DNA of 35,212 bases from the NCBI GenBank assembly GCA_018266765.1, contig JAFDZU010000047.1:16058-51269 (forward strand), written 5' to 3'. Under the pieces are notes generated by a model. It saw only the letters and a list, made by a program, of their open reading frames with translations. It was not told where the DNA came from and searched no databases. Shown in pieces: positions 1-8,086 of the stretch; position 1 is the first letter of the stretch; the number at the start of each line of letters is the position of its first letter. The stretch comes from Bacteroidota bacterium. Lineage in GTDB: Bacteria > Bacteroidota > Ignavibacteria > Kapaibacteriales > UBA961. Made by a program: the position numbers and the translations under genes.

Positions 1-71
1 GCGAGTGTACAAGCTCTACCAAAGCCGCTTGATGCACCAAGAATTAAAGCATATTTACGTTCAGATTTCAT
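1..71 (-). CDS. SDR-family NAD(P)-dependent oxidoreductase, N-terminus only
   Basis: The first 23 codons of a leftward gene that runs off the left edge. The peptide begins MKSERKYALILGASSGFGRA, which contains the glycine-rich nucleotide-binding turn (GASSGFG) that follows beta-strand 1 of short-chain dehydrogenases/reductases. The ATG lies at 71-69. A purine-rich GGGAGA about nine bases upstream could serve as ribosome binding site. Family assignment rests on this motif alone. Substrate cannot be guessed from so short a piece. Confidence 0.7.
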   Translation of the reverse strand, partial: MKSERKYALILGASSGFGRACTL

Positions 72-486
72 AACTACATTTCTCCCGATATTAATAATTT
101 GTGGCTGATTGTTTGAGTACAAAATTAGGAAAGAAACAACTAAGTCCGACTATTAAAAGTCTTGAACAAATGCGAACTAGCAATTTTTACCTTTTATAGA
201 CTTTGTTTTTTGGTTATATATATTGTTTATTCTCTCGAAATTTATTCTACATAAAACATCGTTGAATTCAATGTCAAGTATATGGGTTAAAGTTTATTAG
301 GATACCATCAAAGAAATTCAACTTTAAAGTAAGTAAATATGTGGATTTTCAATTTTCAATAATTTACGTTAATTTGCAATTACACTCGTCATAATAAACA
401 GCATTTAACAAACTCAATAACGGCTGTTTTTTCAAAATACATCACGGTGAAAACTAAATTTTTTTTCAACAATATATCTCTATATT
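72..486. other. Divergent intergenic region, no gene seen
   Basis: This AT-rich stretch separates the leftward SDR gene from the rightward BI-1 gene. On the minus strand, 120-127 reads TAATTTTG, a match to the Bacteroidota -7 box (TAnnTTTG), about 49 bases before the SDR start. The -33 position there is not convincing. I found no open frame, strong hairpin or RNA gene. The promoter of the BI-1 gene is probably in here but I could not place it. Confidence 0.5.
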
Positions 487-1182
487 ATGAATATTCAACA
501 CTTGACACAAGAAGAAATTAGAATTGAGCAAGCTAATTTTATTAATAATGTTTACAGCTGGATGACAGGCGCATTGCTCCTTACCGGATTAATTGCTCTT
601 TGGGTATCATCAACTCCCGAAGTTATTGAATTTATCTTTGGCAATCGGATAGTTTTCTACGGATTACTTATAGCTGAATTTGGGTGCGTCAGTTATTTAG
701 TTTCTGTCATTGGAAAAATTTCATCGAATACAGCAATTGCTGTATTTCTTGGGTATGCTGCACTCAATGGACTGACGTTAGCCAGTATTTTCTATGTTTT
801 TACGAGTGAATCAATTTCAACCACTTTTTTTGTAACCGCAGGAACCTTCGGGGTTATGAGCGCATACGGATATTTCACAAAAAGCGACTTAACTACTTTT
901 AGAAATTTAGCATTTATGGGGCTTATCGGATTAATTATTGCATCAGTTGTCAATTACTTTTTTCAGAATGAAATGCTTTATTGGCTAACGACGTATGCAG
1001 GTATATTAATTTTTGTTGGACTGACTGCCTACGATACTCAAAAAATCAAAGAAATGAATATAATCGGTAATCAATATACTGAAGAAGACAGCAAAGAAGC
1101 AATTTTGGGTGCACTGACACTTTATCTCGATTTTATCAATCTCTTTCTATTTTTATTGAGAATTTTTGGAAGAAGAAAATGA
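487..1182 (+). CDS. Bax inhibitor-1 / YccA family membrane protein
   Basis: A 231-residue protein with about seven hydrophobic segments, the size and topology of bacterial BI-1 (TMBIM) proteins. The N-terminal block VYSWMTGALLLTGLIA (residues 22-37), the AYDTQ motif (181-185) and the LYLDFINLFLFLLRIFG block at the end (212-228) are family hallmarks. Asp183 and Asp215 lie in the motifs that hold the pH-sensing Asp pair of Bacillus YetJ, so a Ca2+ leak activity is possible by family analogy. In bacteria the wider role is often quality control of membrane proteins (YccA with FtsH). The gene is alone, with no clear Shine-Dalgarno. Family call is firm; physiological role is inference. Confidence 0.92.
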   Translation: MNIQHLTQEEIRIEQANFINNVYSWMTGALLLTGLIALWVSSTPEVIEFIFGNRIVFYGLLIAEFGCVSYLVSVIGKISSNTAIAVFLGYAALNGLTLASIFYVFTSESISTTFFVTAGTFGVMSAYGYFTKSDLTTFRNLAFMGLIGLIIASVVNYFFQNEMLYWLTTYAGILIFVGLTAYDTQKIKEMNIIGNQYTEEDSKEAILGALTLYLDFINLFLFLLRIFGRRK

Positions 1183-1311
1183 CCCAACCTTCATTCTCAA
1201 TAAATAGATATAGTATTTACTTACAGTTCTTTTATTGACTTTATATTTGAATTTATTGGCATTAAATTATTGCTTATATATCAAATAGTAATTCAGATTC
1301 GTAGCTTCTAT

Positions 1312-1342
1312 TTCGTTTATTGATAAAAAAGCCGTATTTTTG
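1312..1342 (+). promoter_or_regulatory. Bacteroidota-type promoter of rpoZ
   Basis: A TTCG (-33-like, 1312-1315), a 19-base spacer and TATTTTTG (1335-1342, a perfect TAnnTTTG -7 box) preceded by CCG. Transcription would start near 1346, leaving a leader of about 38 bases. The leader has a plausible ribosome site, GAAAGGA, at 1372-1378. The extended form CCGTAnTTTTG recurs before the FkbM and glutaryl-CoA dehydrogenase genes in this window. Confidence 0.55.
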
Positions 1343-1383
1343 CGCCAGAATTTTAATACTATTCTTTCGTTGAAAGGAAATAC

Positions 1384-1692
1384 ATGAGCAGCACCTATAT
1401 TGTTAATCCCGTTGAAGTTCGCATGGTCGAATCTGCCAAAGGGAGTATCTATCAATCCATCGTGGCGATGGGTTTTCGTTCTCGTCAAATTAACGACCAA
1501 ATCAAATATCAGCTCACACGCCGTATGGAACACGTGGAAAATGATGCTGATGAGTCAGAAGGTCCGAATTATGATAAACTTGCAATTAGTCGTGAGTTTG
1601 ATGTTCTCCCAAAACCGACATTTCAAGCAATGAAGGAAATAAGCACAGGTCAACTGACGTATCGCTTGCCTGATGCTAAAGATATACGATAG
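1384..1692 (+). CDS. rpoZ: DNA-directed RNA polymerase subunit omega (Rpb6-like)
   Basis: A 102-residue protein. SIYQSIVAMGFRSRQIN (residues 21-37) matches the omega/Rpb6 core helix that cradles the beta-prime C-terminus, and FDVLPKPTFQAMKEISTGQL follows the arrangement of the Bacteroidota/Chlorobi omega subunit, where the tail is divergent from E. coli RpoZ. Omega supports assembly of core RNA polymerase. The gene sits immediately before coaBC, a neighbour pair well known in Bacteroidota, which strengthens the call. It has its own -7/-33 promoter and is followed by a strong intrinsic terminator, so it may be transcribed partly alone. The frame on the opposite strand is a shadow. Confidence 0.85.
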   Translation: MSSTYIVNPVEVRMVESAKGSIYQSIVAMGFRSRQINDQIKYQLTRRMEHVENDADESEGPNYDKLAISREFDVLPKPTFQAMKEISTGQLTYRLPDAKDIR

Positions 1693-1733
1693 TTAGACTT
1701 CGTTTAAGCGTACTTCATCTGAAAACCTAAATC

Positions 1734-1764
1734 AAGCCATTGAGCACCGCTTAATGGCTTTTTT
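1734..1764 (+). terminator. Intrinsic terminator after rpoZ
   Basis: A 12-base-pair stem (1734-1745 with 1749-1760, AAGCCATT outer arm, one G-T pair) closes a three-base loop (ACC) and runs into six T (1759-1764). It lies 42 bases after the rpoZ stop and only about 24 bases before coaBC, so it should limit read-through into coaBC. Confidence 0.85.
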
Positions 1765-1787
1765 ATTAGCATACTTTTATTGTGAAT

Positions 1788-3254
1788 ATGTTACAAGGAA
1801 AAAAAATAATCATTGGTATAAGTGGAAGCATTTCAGCGTATAAGTCACCGATGCTCGTTCGTGAACTTATTAAGTCGGGTGCGGAAGTTCGTGTAGTGAT
1901 GACACCATCGGCATCAAAATTTATTTCACCTCTTGTGCTGACTAACCTATCTAAGAATCAAGTTATTATCGAAATGTTTGACGAAAAAGTCCAGTTTGGT
2001 GGTTCATGGCATATTCATTTAGCAACATGGTGCGACGCAATGATAATTGCCCCTGCATCTGCGACTACACTTTCACGGCTTGCTAATGGTAATTTCGATA
2101 CAGCACTTTCAGTAGTTGCCTCCGCTCTGCCACGCTCTACTCCGCTTGTGGTTGCACCGGCAATGGATTCTGATATGTGGCAACATCCCGCTGTTCTTAG
2201 AAATGTAATCCAGCTTGAACGTGATGGAGTTACGATAGTACCTCCCGCCGAAGGCGAACTTGCAAGTGGACTTTATGGCGTTGGGCGACTTCCTGAAATG
2301 GATGTTTTGCTCAATTCTCTTCGTTTTGCTTTAGGTGCTAAATCTCCGTCGGCTGGACAGAATGGAACGACTGATTCAGGTGGTTTTCATTCTCAACTTC
2401 AAGATTTTCAGAATTTTAGTGATGAATATCAAAGTTTAATAAATGGAACTGACACTCAGAATGAAAAAATTACCATCACAGAATCATTAAATCATCCACT
2501 AATTTCAATTGAGGATGCTATTGAAAAAGATACTTGGACAGTTGAATTAGAATTTCAAAAACTTAAAGATTCACTCGGACACACATCAAAAAGTAAACTC
2601 GAAGGTAAAACAATTCTTATAACTGCTGGCCCGACGTATGAAAAAATTGATGACGTTCGATTTATTGGCAATTTTTCTTCGGGTAAAATGGGGTTTGCGC
2701 TCGCAACAGAAGCTGTAAAATCAGGAGCAAATGTTTTATTAGTTGCAGGTCCGGTTTCACTTCCTACTCCAAATGGTGTTTTGAGAATTGATGTGCAATC
2801 GGCTTCTGAAATGTATGACGCTGTTATGCAACATTTTTATAAATCAGATGTTGCAATTCTTGCAGCGGCTGTTGCTGATTATTCGCCTACTAAGAAAGTT
2901 TCAGGAAAAATGAAGAAAAAAGACGTTGGTGATAAATTAAAACTCGAACTTCACTCCACAAAAGATATTTTGGCTTCACTCGGAGCAGTCAAAACGAATC
3001 ATCAAGTACTTGTAGGTTTTGCTCTCGAAGCAACTAATGAAATTGAAAATGCACGCAAGAAACTAACTTCGAAAAACTGTGATTTGATAATTCTTAATTC
3101 TGCTAACAAACCACAAAGCGGGTTCGGTGGTGATGATAATACCATAACAATAATTTCTGCCGAAAAAGAAGAAGCTTTCCCACCTATGACTAAAAATGCT
3201 TGTGCGGCAATAATTTTAGAACATATTTCTCTTCAATTACACGATGGAGAATAG
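1788..3254 (+). CDS. coaBC: Bifunctional phosphopantothenoylcysteine decarboxylase / phosphopantothenate-cysteine ligase
   Basis: Catalyses two steps of coenzyme A synthesis: ligation of cysteine to 4'-phosphopantothenate (CoaB) and decarboxylation of the product (CoaC, FMN-dependent). The CoaC half (about 1-180) has GISGSISAYK (10-19), the catalytic-His block HIHLATW (75-81) and the PAMDSDMW loop (124-131). The CoaB half (about 272-488) has ITAGPTYEKIDDVRFIGN, AAAVADYSP and the LHSTKDIL lysine motif. Two oddities: the Asn of the usual PxMNxxMW loop is Asp127 and the active-site Cys of ACGxxGxGRM is Ser160; both may be normal for this phylum. The linker between the halves (about 183-270) is unusually long and polar. 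I chose ATG 1788; GTG 1782 in frame is an alternative. The last 11 bases overlap the RNase H gene. Confidence 0.93.
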   Translation: MLQGKKIIIGISGSISAYKSPMLVRELIKSGAEVRVVMTPSASKFISPLVLTNLSKNQVIIEMFDEKVQFGGSWHIHLATWCDAMIIAPASATTLSRLANGNFDTALSVVASALPRSTPLVVAPAMDSDMWQHPAVLRNVIQLERDGVTIVPPAEGELASGLYGVGRLPEMDVLLNSLRFALGAKSPSAGQNGTTDSGGFHSQLQDFQNFSDEYQSLINGTDTQNEKITITESLNHPLISIEDAIEKDTWTVELEFQKLKDSLGHTSKSKLEGKTILITAGPTYEKIDDVRFIGNFSSGKMGFALATEAVKSGANVLLVAGPVSLPTPNGVLRIDVQSASEMYDAVMQHFYKSDVAILAAAVADYSPTKKVSGKMKKKDVGDKLKLELHSTKDILASLGAVKTNHQVLVGFALEATNEIENARKKLTSKNCDLIILNSANKPQSGFGGDDNTITIISAEKEEAFPPMTKNACAAIILEHISLQLHDGE

Positions 3255-3951
3255 CCCTTTCGAGTCAGAACTTCGCACAAAAGCCGAAGAATTTATATCT
3301 GCATTACCCGACGAATTTTCAGGTGTACTCATTGAAACTTCGTTTCGACAATATCATGTAAAAATTTCTATTAGTGTAAGCGGAAATGAACTTGGTAAGG
3401 TTTCGCTGTATTATGCACCCACAAAAAAATCTTTTACATTAAAAAATGCGGGACTTGCAGATGATATATTTTCAAAAATAGAAGCAATATTTTCGGGTAA
3501 CTTTCAAACAAAAAATGAACTTACATCAGCAACTACACAATCAAACGACATAGTACATATTTATGTGGACGGTTCTTTTATACGAGGTAAAGTAGGTTAT
3601 GGGCTGATTATTCTTCAGAATAACAAGGTTGTCGGAGAATTTTTTGGCTCGGTTGAGAATGAAGAATATGTGGCAACACGCCAAGTTGCAGGCGAACTTT
3701 TTGCAATGGGGAAAGCAGTACAATGGTGTAAGATTAATAAAATTAACAACATAACTGTGTTCTATGATTATCTTGGAATTGAGTGTTGGGTAACGGGCAA
3801 ATGGAAGGCAAAACTTCCGCTTACACAACGATACGCACAGTTTGTTCGCTCAAGTGGAATTAAAATTCGATGGCAAAAAGTAGCAGCACACACGGGAAAT
3901 TTCTGGAATGAACGAGCAGATGAACTTGCCAAACAAGGTGCGATGAGCTGA
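3244..3951 (+). CDS. RNase HI-like protein with extra N-terminal domain
   Basis: Residues about 104-233 form an RNase H fold with all catalytic carboxylates: Asp109 (YVDGS), Glu151 (AGELFAMGKA), Asp175 (FYDYLGI) and Asp226 (NERADELAK), plus His216 (AAHTGN). The H-to-last-Asp spacing is the same as in E. coli RNase HI. It would cut the RNA strand of RNA-DNA hybrids such as R-loops or primers. The first 100 residues are a separate small domain with alternating hydrophobic strands (GVLIETSFRQYHVKISISVS, 27-46) that I do not recognise; it is not the viroplasmin-type hybrid-binding domain by eye. The start overlaps the coaBC stop, so the two are probably translationally coupled in an operon that continues to lnt. 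Confidence 0.85.
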   Translation: MENSPFESELRTKAEEFISALPDEFSGVLIETSFRQYHVKISISVSGNELGKVSLYYAPTKKSFTLKNAGLADDIFSKIEAIFSGNFQTKNELTSATTQSNDIVHIYVDGSFIRGKVGYGLIILQNNKVVGEFFGSVENEEYVATRQVAGELFAMGKAVQWCKINKINNITVFYDYLGIECWVTGKWKAKLPLTQRYAQFVRSSGIKIRWQKVAAHTGNFWNERADELAKQGAMS

Positions 3952-3991
3952 TGGTATTTTGTAACTTTCGGGTTAATTTTGTGTAACTCAA

Positions 3992-5692
3992 GTGATAAAA
4001 ACGACAATCAAATTTACAACATTCAGAACCACAATATCTCATCATATACTTATGGCACTTTACGGATTAGTTTTCATCGGCGGTTTGATGCTTGCCGCAG
4101 GATTTGCACCTCTCGAACTTTCAATTTTCTCAATGGTAGGATTTCTTCCACTTCTTTACGCGCTCGAACACTCAAAATCTCGAAAACATACTTTATCAAT
4201 TTTATATGTTTTTTTCTTCGCGTTTCACGGTCTTGGCAATTGGTGGGTGAGCAGTTGGCAACCCAATGCTGACCCGTATCTTATGGCTTCGGGAATTGCT
4301 CTCTGGCTCGGACATCCATTCTTTTTTATGGTTCCTTTTGTTGGATATCGGTTTATCCGACGAAAATTTGGACTTACAACAGCACTTTGGTTATTTCCTT
4401 TTTTGTGGATAGCGTTTGAATGGCTCCATAGTTTGTCTGATGTGGCGTATCCTTGGCTTTCGCTTGGTTATACCCAAATGCACTTCCTTAATTTAGCTCA
4501 AATTGCTGATATTACAGGTGTATGGGGAGTTTCTTTTATTGTTATTCTAATTAATTCAATCATTGCTTTTTGGCTCTTCAAATATCGCGGAATGATTCCT
4601 TCTTTTACTCCTCAAACTTGGAAACATGTAGTCTCATGGGGAGCTATCTCAATTCTCGCTGTACTTATAGTTCCGTTTTTCTACGGTCAAAATCAAAGTG
4701 CATATTATTCCGGCAAACATTCAATTACTTCACAAGCTATAACAGTCGGGGTAATTCAACCGAATATTGACCCTTGGCAAAAATGGGAAAATGACTCATA
4801 TCGCCAAGTAGAAATCCATCAACAAATCCAAGATTCACTTCTTAGAACACAACCTATTGACCTACTTATTTGGAGTGAAACGGCAATCCCATATCTTGGA
4901 ATGAATGTAAGTAGTGAGCATAATTTCAGTTTTCTTCAACGAAGTCTTATTCCAACTCATACTGCTCTTCTAACAGGATTCTCCGAAATTGTTACGTTTC
5001 CACCTTCTCCAAATTTACCGGCAATGGCAAAACCATTACGCGGTACTAACAACTATTATGCGGCAAATAACTCAGCAATTCTTTTACTACCTGATACTTC
5101 GAAACATGAATTCCCTATTCACCGCAAAATGCGTCTAACGCCCTTTGCAGAATATATTCCATTTGTAGAGGAATTTCCATTTTTAGTGAAATGGCTCGAA
5201 TGGGGTGTAGGAATTTCAAATTGGATGAAAGGCACAGTCCAAAAACCTTTACCGCTAACATTTACAAATAACAATAAGTATGGTAGTGGTGAAGCACGAA
5301 TCGGATGTACAATTTGTATTGAATCAATTTTCCCTGATTTTGTACGGAACTATTCGGTACAAGGTGCTAATATGCTTGTAGTTATAACAAATGATGCTTG
5401 GTATAATCATACATTCGGGCCATCACAACATTATGAAATAGCGGCAATGAGGGCAATAGAAAATCGGCGTTCAGTTGCACGATGCGCTAACACGGGAATA
5501 TCAGGATTTATCAGACCTTCGGGTGAATCGTATTCAGAAGCACCATCATATAAAGCATGTGGATTGGCACAAACAATTGAACTTTTATATCATAAAACAA
5601 TGTATGTTCGATTGGGTGATTGGTTACCGGAACTTGCATTTGGCGTCTCATTTTTTACAATTCTCATCGGATTTGTGAGAAAGAAGAAGTAA
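3992..5692 (+). CDS. lnt: Apolipoprotein N-acyltransferase
   Basis: Adds the third acyl chain to the N-terminal cysteine of lipoproteins, the last step of lipoprotein maturation in the inner membrane. The first 230 residues carry several membrane spans with the Lnt landmarks FAPLELSIFSMVGFLPLL, FEWL and AYPWLSLGYTQ; about 250-520 is the nitrilase-like domain facing the periplasm, and a last span lies at 548-562. The catalytic triad is visible as Glu296 (WSETAIP), Lys379 (HRKMRLTPFAEY) and Cys442 (CIES). SVARCANTGISGFI (494-507) is a family signature. The start given is GTG 3992; ATG 4052 (residue 21) would shorten the cytoplasmic tail and is an equally good choice, as neither has a clear ribosome site. 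It lies 40 bases after the RNase H gene. Confidence 0.93.
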   Translation: MIKTTIKFTTFRTTISHHILMALYGLVFIGGLMLAAGFAPLELSIFSMVGFLPLLYALEHSKSRKHTLSILYVFFFAFHGLGNWWVSSWQPNADPYLMASGIALWLGHPFFFMVPFVGYRFIRRKFGLTTALWLFPFLWIAFEWLHSLSDVAYPWLSLGYTQMHFLNLAQIADITGVWGVSFIVILINSIIAFWLFKYRGMIPSFTPQTWKHVVSWGAISILAVLIVPFFYGQNQSAYYSGKHSITSQAITVGVIQPNIDPWQKWENDSYRQVEIHQQIQDSLLRTQPIDLLIWSETAIPYLGMNVSSEHNFSFLQRSLIPTHTALLTGFSEIVTFPPSPNLPAMAKPLRGTNNYYAANNSAILLLPDTSKHEFPIHRKMRLTPFAEYIPFVEEFPFLVKWLEWGVGISNWMKGTVQKPLPLTFTNNNKYGSGEARIGCTICIESIFPDFVRNYSVQGANMLVVITNDAWYNHTFGPSQHYEIAAMRAIENRRSVARCANTGISGFIRPSGESYSEAPSYKACGLAQTIELLYHKTMYVRLGDWLPELAFGVSFFTILIGFVRKKK

Positions 5693-5826
5693 CAAGGTTT
5701 ATTCAACACTATTGTGAATACTTTGCATTTTATAGTTCTTATCTTATATTATTTACAATAATCTTTCAGATATGGCGTTTGCGTTAATAGTTTGCAAAGT
5801 AAATCACAACTTTTAGAAAATTTCAT

Positions 5827-5857
5827 TTTGCAAATTTGCCTAACCATACTATATTTG
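5827..5857 (+). promoter_or_regulatory. Perfect Bacteroidota promoter giving a near-leaderless mRNA
   Basis: TTTG (5827-5830), exactly 19 bases, then TATATTTG (5850-5857). Both boxes match the Bacteroidota sigma-A consensus. The start codon of the next gene is at 5862, so the expected transcription start falls at or next to the ATG. A perfect 10-base palindrome GCAAATTTGC (5830-5839) overlaps the end of the -33 box and could be an operator or chance. Confidence 0.7.
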
Positions 5858-5861
5858 TGCT

Positions 5862-6287
5862 ATGAGAATTAAAACAATCATAATCGCCCTTCTGATTTCT
5901 TGCACTTCTTTGTTCGCTGCAGAAATTTCGCTCGACTATCTAACAGCAAAATCTGATGGCAAAACAATTACAGTAGAATGGAAATCCACAACCGAACGCG
6001 GAATTGCACGGTATGAAGTAGAACGCGCTTCGAGTGATCAGCAATACCGTTATGTCGCGTCAGTTGATGCGACAGGTGCTTCAAGTTTGTATCATTATAC
6101 AGACGAAGATGCTTTTATGAAACAATCAGGTGAAACACCTTCAATAACCCAACTTACGAAATATTCTTATCGTTTGAAATACATTGGAAGCGATAATTCG
6201 ACAAGCTATTCCAATTCAGTTAGCGTAGCCCATAATGTAAGCGGAGTTCGCAGAACTTGGGGTATGATTAAAGAAATGTTTCGCTGA
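5862..6287 (+). CDS. Small exported fibronectin-III-like protein
   Basis: A 141-residue protein with a clear signal peptide (basic MRIK, hydrophobic 5-16, likely cleavage after SLFA at residue 19). The mature part looks like one fibronectin type III-like beta-sandwich: KTITVEWKSTTERGIARYEVERAS (34-57) is the usual strand B-C pattern and YSYRLKYIGSDNSTSYSNSVSV near the end gives strands F-G. It lacks a T9SS tail and a lipobox, so it is probably periplasmic or released. It is followed by RTWGMIKEMF, which is not part of the fold. Its promoter abuts the ATG (see preceding entry). An 11-bp terminator lies 33 bases downstream, inside the next gene. Function unknown; partner of the following secreted protease is only a guess from position. 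Confidence 0.75.
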   Translation: MRIKTIIIALLISCTSLFAAEISLDYLTAKSDGKTITVEWKSTTERGIARYEVERASSDQQYRYVASVDATGASSLYHYTDEDAFMKQSGETPSITQLTKYSYRLKYIGSDNSTSYSNSVSVAHNVSGVRRTWGMIKEMFR

Positions 6288-6303
6288 AAAACTCCACTTC
6301 ACA

Positions 6304-7950
6304 ATGAATATTACTTTTTCAAAGGCAATTGTTTGTTCAATTGCCTTTTTTTCGGTTCTAACTTTTCAGATGTTTGCTGCTCAGGATGAAATCACCTCAA
6401 AATGCGGTACATATACTCCTGAAACAATATCTCGTTTTCAGGCAATAACTCAAGGGAAAACTATCACAGCTGACCGTCCAACACTTCAAACTTCTCATTC
6501 CTCACCGACCGGTAAATTTCTGATTCATTATGACACAACGGGAATAAATGCGGTATCACTTACAGATATAGACAAAAATGGCGTTCCGGATTGGGTGGAT
6601 TCCACAGAGATTTATCTTGAATATGCTTATCAAATTGAAGTTTCCGAGATGGGTTTCCCTCCACCTCCTTCGGATGGTAATGCAGGTGGTACACCTCAAT
6701 ATGATTTTTATATTCAAGACCTTTCAACATTCAATACTTACGGAATTTATGGTATAACATTTCCCGAATCAAGTGTTAGCGGTGGGAGTTTTCCTCGTTA
6801 TACAAGTTTCATTCTCTTAGATAATAATTTCAGCAAAACGGACATTCGCACTAATGGCAAACCTGTTTTTAATACTTATGGTTATGATGCTTTAAAAGTA
6901 ACGACAGCACATGAATTACATCATGCGATTCAAATGGGAGTCTATGGCGTTCCTACTCAATCACTTGATGCATCAGTAAACGAAATGACAAGTACGTGGA
7001 TGGAATATCGTGTTCATCCTGATATGGTTGATTATGTATTTTATCTTAATCCATTTTTTACTCAAAATGGAAATTACTCTTTCGGTAGAAGCGATCCTGA
7101 TTATGGATACCGATATGCAATCGTTCTGGAGTATTTCCATAGTTTATATGGCGATATGTTTATCAAGAGAATTTGGGAAATTATCGGTACAGGTGCGACT
7201 CCCTACCAAGCTATCGAGAATGCTTGCATTGAAAGAAATACAACACTTGCTGAAGCGTGGTGCAAATTTATGCCATGGATGTATCACACCGGAAAAAGAG
7301 CAATTCAAGGTAAATATTTCACAAAAAGTTCCACGTTCCCTGAACTCTCAATTATTCGTCAAGGGGTTTATTCTCCACCTTCTTTTACTACTACAAATTC
7401 TATTCGTCCATATGAAATTCAATTTACACAATGTAGATTACCCGCAGAAATCGCAAGTTCTACACCCGATACTGTTGATTTTATCATAACTTATCCGAGC
7501 ACAACAGATATTATTAATCATTACGACCGTCCGGGAGATTATACTCTTACTTGTTCAACTGAAGCATTGCCGTATTTGATTGAAGGTACTCGATTTAAAT
7601 GGAATATTACTTCACAAAATCCCGAAATCTGCCAGAATCATATTCTTACAAACGGATTTTCAGCGGCAACGAGTGAATTTGTCTATCCTAATCCTTTTCA
7701 TGTGGACACTGATGTTTCTCTTTACTTCCCAATTCCAACCAATGCTAATTATAATGATAAAATTATCCTTACTATTTATACTCTTGAATGGCAATCAATT
7801 TTTTCAGGTGAAATACCGGCTAACATTTATCAAAATAAACGTTTAGTACAGTGGACTCCGGATATCCATCTTCTTCCTTCTGGTGTGTATCTTTATACAT
7901 TGGATATACGAGATGTAACAACACTCGGGAAATTTACTGTCATTAGATAA
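6304..7950 (+). CDS. Secreted metalloprotease (MXAN_6640-like) with T9SS sorting tail
   Basis: A 548-residue secreted protein. Residues 1-26 form a signal peptide (cleavage near MFAA-Q). TTAHELHHAIQMG (200-212) contains the HExxH zinc motif (His203, Glu204, His207), and EMTSTWMEY downstream is a likely source of further ligands. DIDKNGVPDWVDS (88-100) and DFYIQDL (134-140) are typical of the putative metalloproteases called MXAN_6640 family. The last 80 residues (FVYPNPFHVDTDVSL through GVYLYTLDIRD) are a type-A T9SS C-terminal domain, which directs passage across the outer membrane and is normally cleaved. The signal-peptide codons contain a perfect intrinsic terminator hairpin at 6321-6352, an odd overlap described in the findings. 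Proteolytic activity is inferred from the motif. Confidence 0.82.
   Translation: MNITFSKAIVCSIAFFSVLTFQMFAAQDEITSKCGTYTPETISRFQAITQGKTITADRPTLQTSHSSPTGKFLIHYDTTGINAVSLTDIDKNGVPDWVDSTEIYLEYAYQIEVSEMGFPPPPSDGNAGGTPQYDFYIQDLSTFNTYGIYGITFPESSVSGGSFPRYTSFILLDNNFSKTDIRTNGKPVFNTYGYDALKVTTAHELHHAIQMGVYGVPTQSLDASVNEMTSTWMEYRVHPDMVDYVFYLNPFFTQNGNYSFGRSDPDYGYRYAIVLEYFHSLYGDMFIKRIWEIIGTGATPYQAIENACIERNTTLAEAWCKFMPWMYHTGKRAIQGKYFTKSSTFPELSIIRQGVYSPPSFTTTNSIRPYEIQFTQCRLPAEIASSTPDTVDFIITYPSTTDIINHYDRPGDYTLTCSTEALPYLIEGTRFKWNITSQNPEICQNHILTNGFSAATSEFVYPNPFHVDTDVSLYFPIPTNANYNDKIILTIYTLEWQSIFSGEIPANIYQNKRLVQWTPDIHLLPSGVYLYTLDIRDVTTLGKFTVIR
6321..6352 (+). terminator. Perfect 11-bp terminator hairpin inside signal-peptide codons
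   Basis: AAAGGCAATTG (6321-6331) pairs exactly with 6338-6348 across a six-base loop and continues into seven T (6346-6352). It lies 33 bases after the stop of the Fn3-like gene and covers codons 6 to 17 of the metalloprotease. It could end transcription of the upstream gene, attenuate the protease gene, or both. Confidence 0.75.
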
Positions 7951-8086
7951 CATGTTGTATAATAAGATAGTTCGTTTTATTATTTAAAATTCTTATCATT
8001 ATAATTCTACTGCTGGTGTAACCTTTTCTTTGTGTACCACACTTCCATAGTACTTGAGCAGATAAAACATTAATTCTAAACAATAC

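Noticed and set aside
1267-1533. Leftward 88-residue frame opposite rpoZ
   Set aside because: It is the mirror of the rpoZ coding sequence, has no recognisable domain, and rpoZ is well supported.
5698-5725. Terminator after lnt (ATTCA...TGAAT)
   Set aside because: The stem is only five pairs with no T run, too weak to claim.
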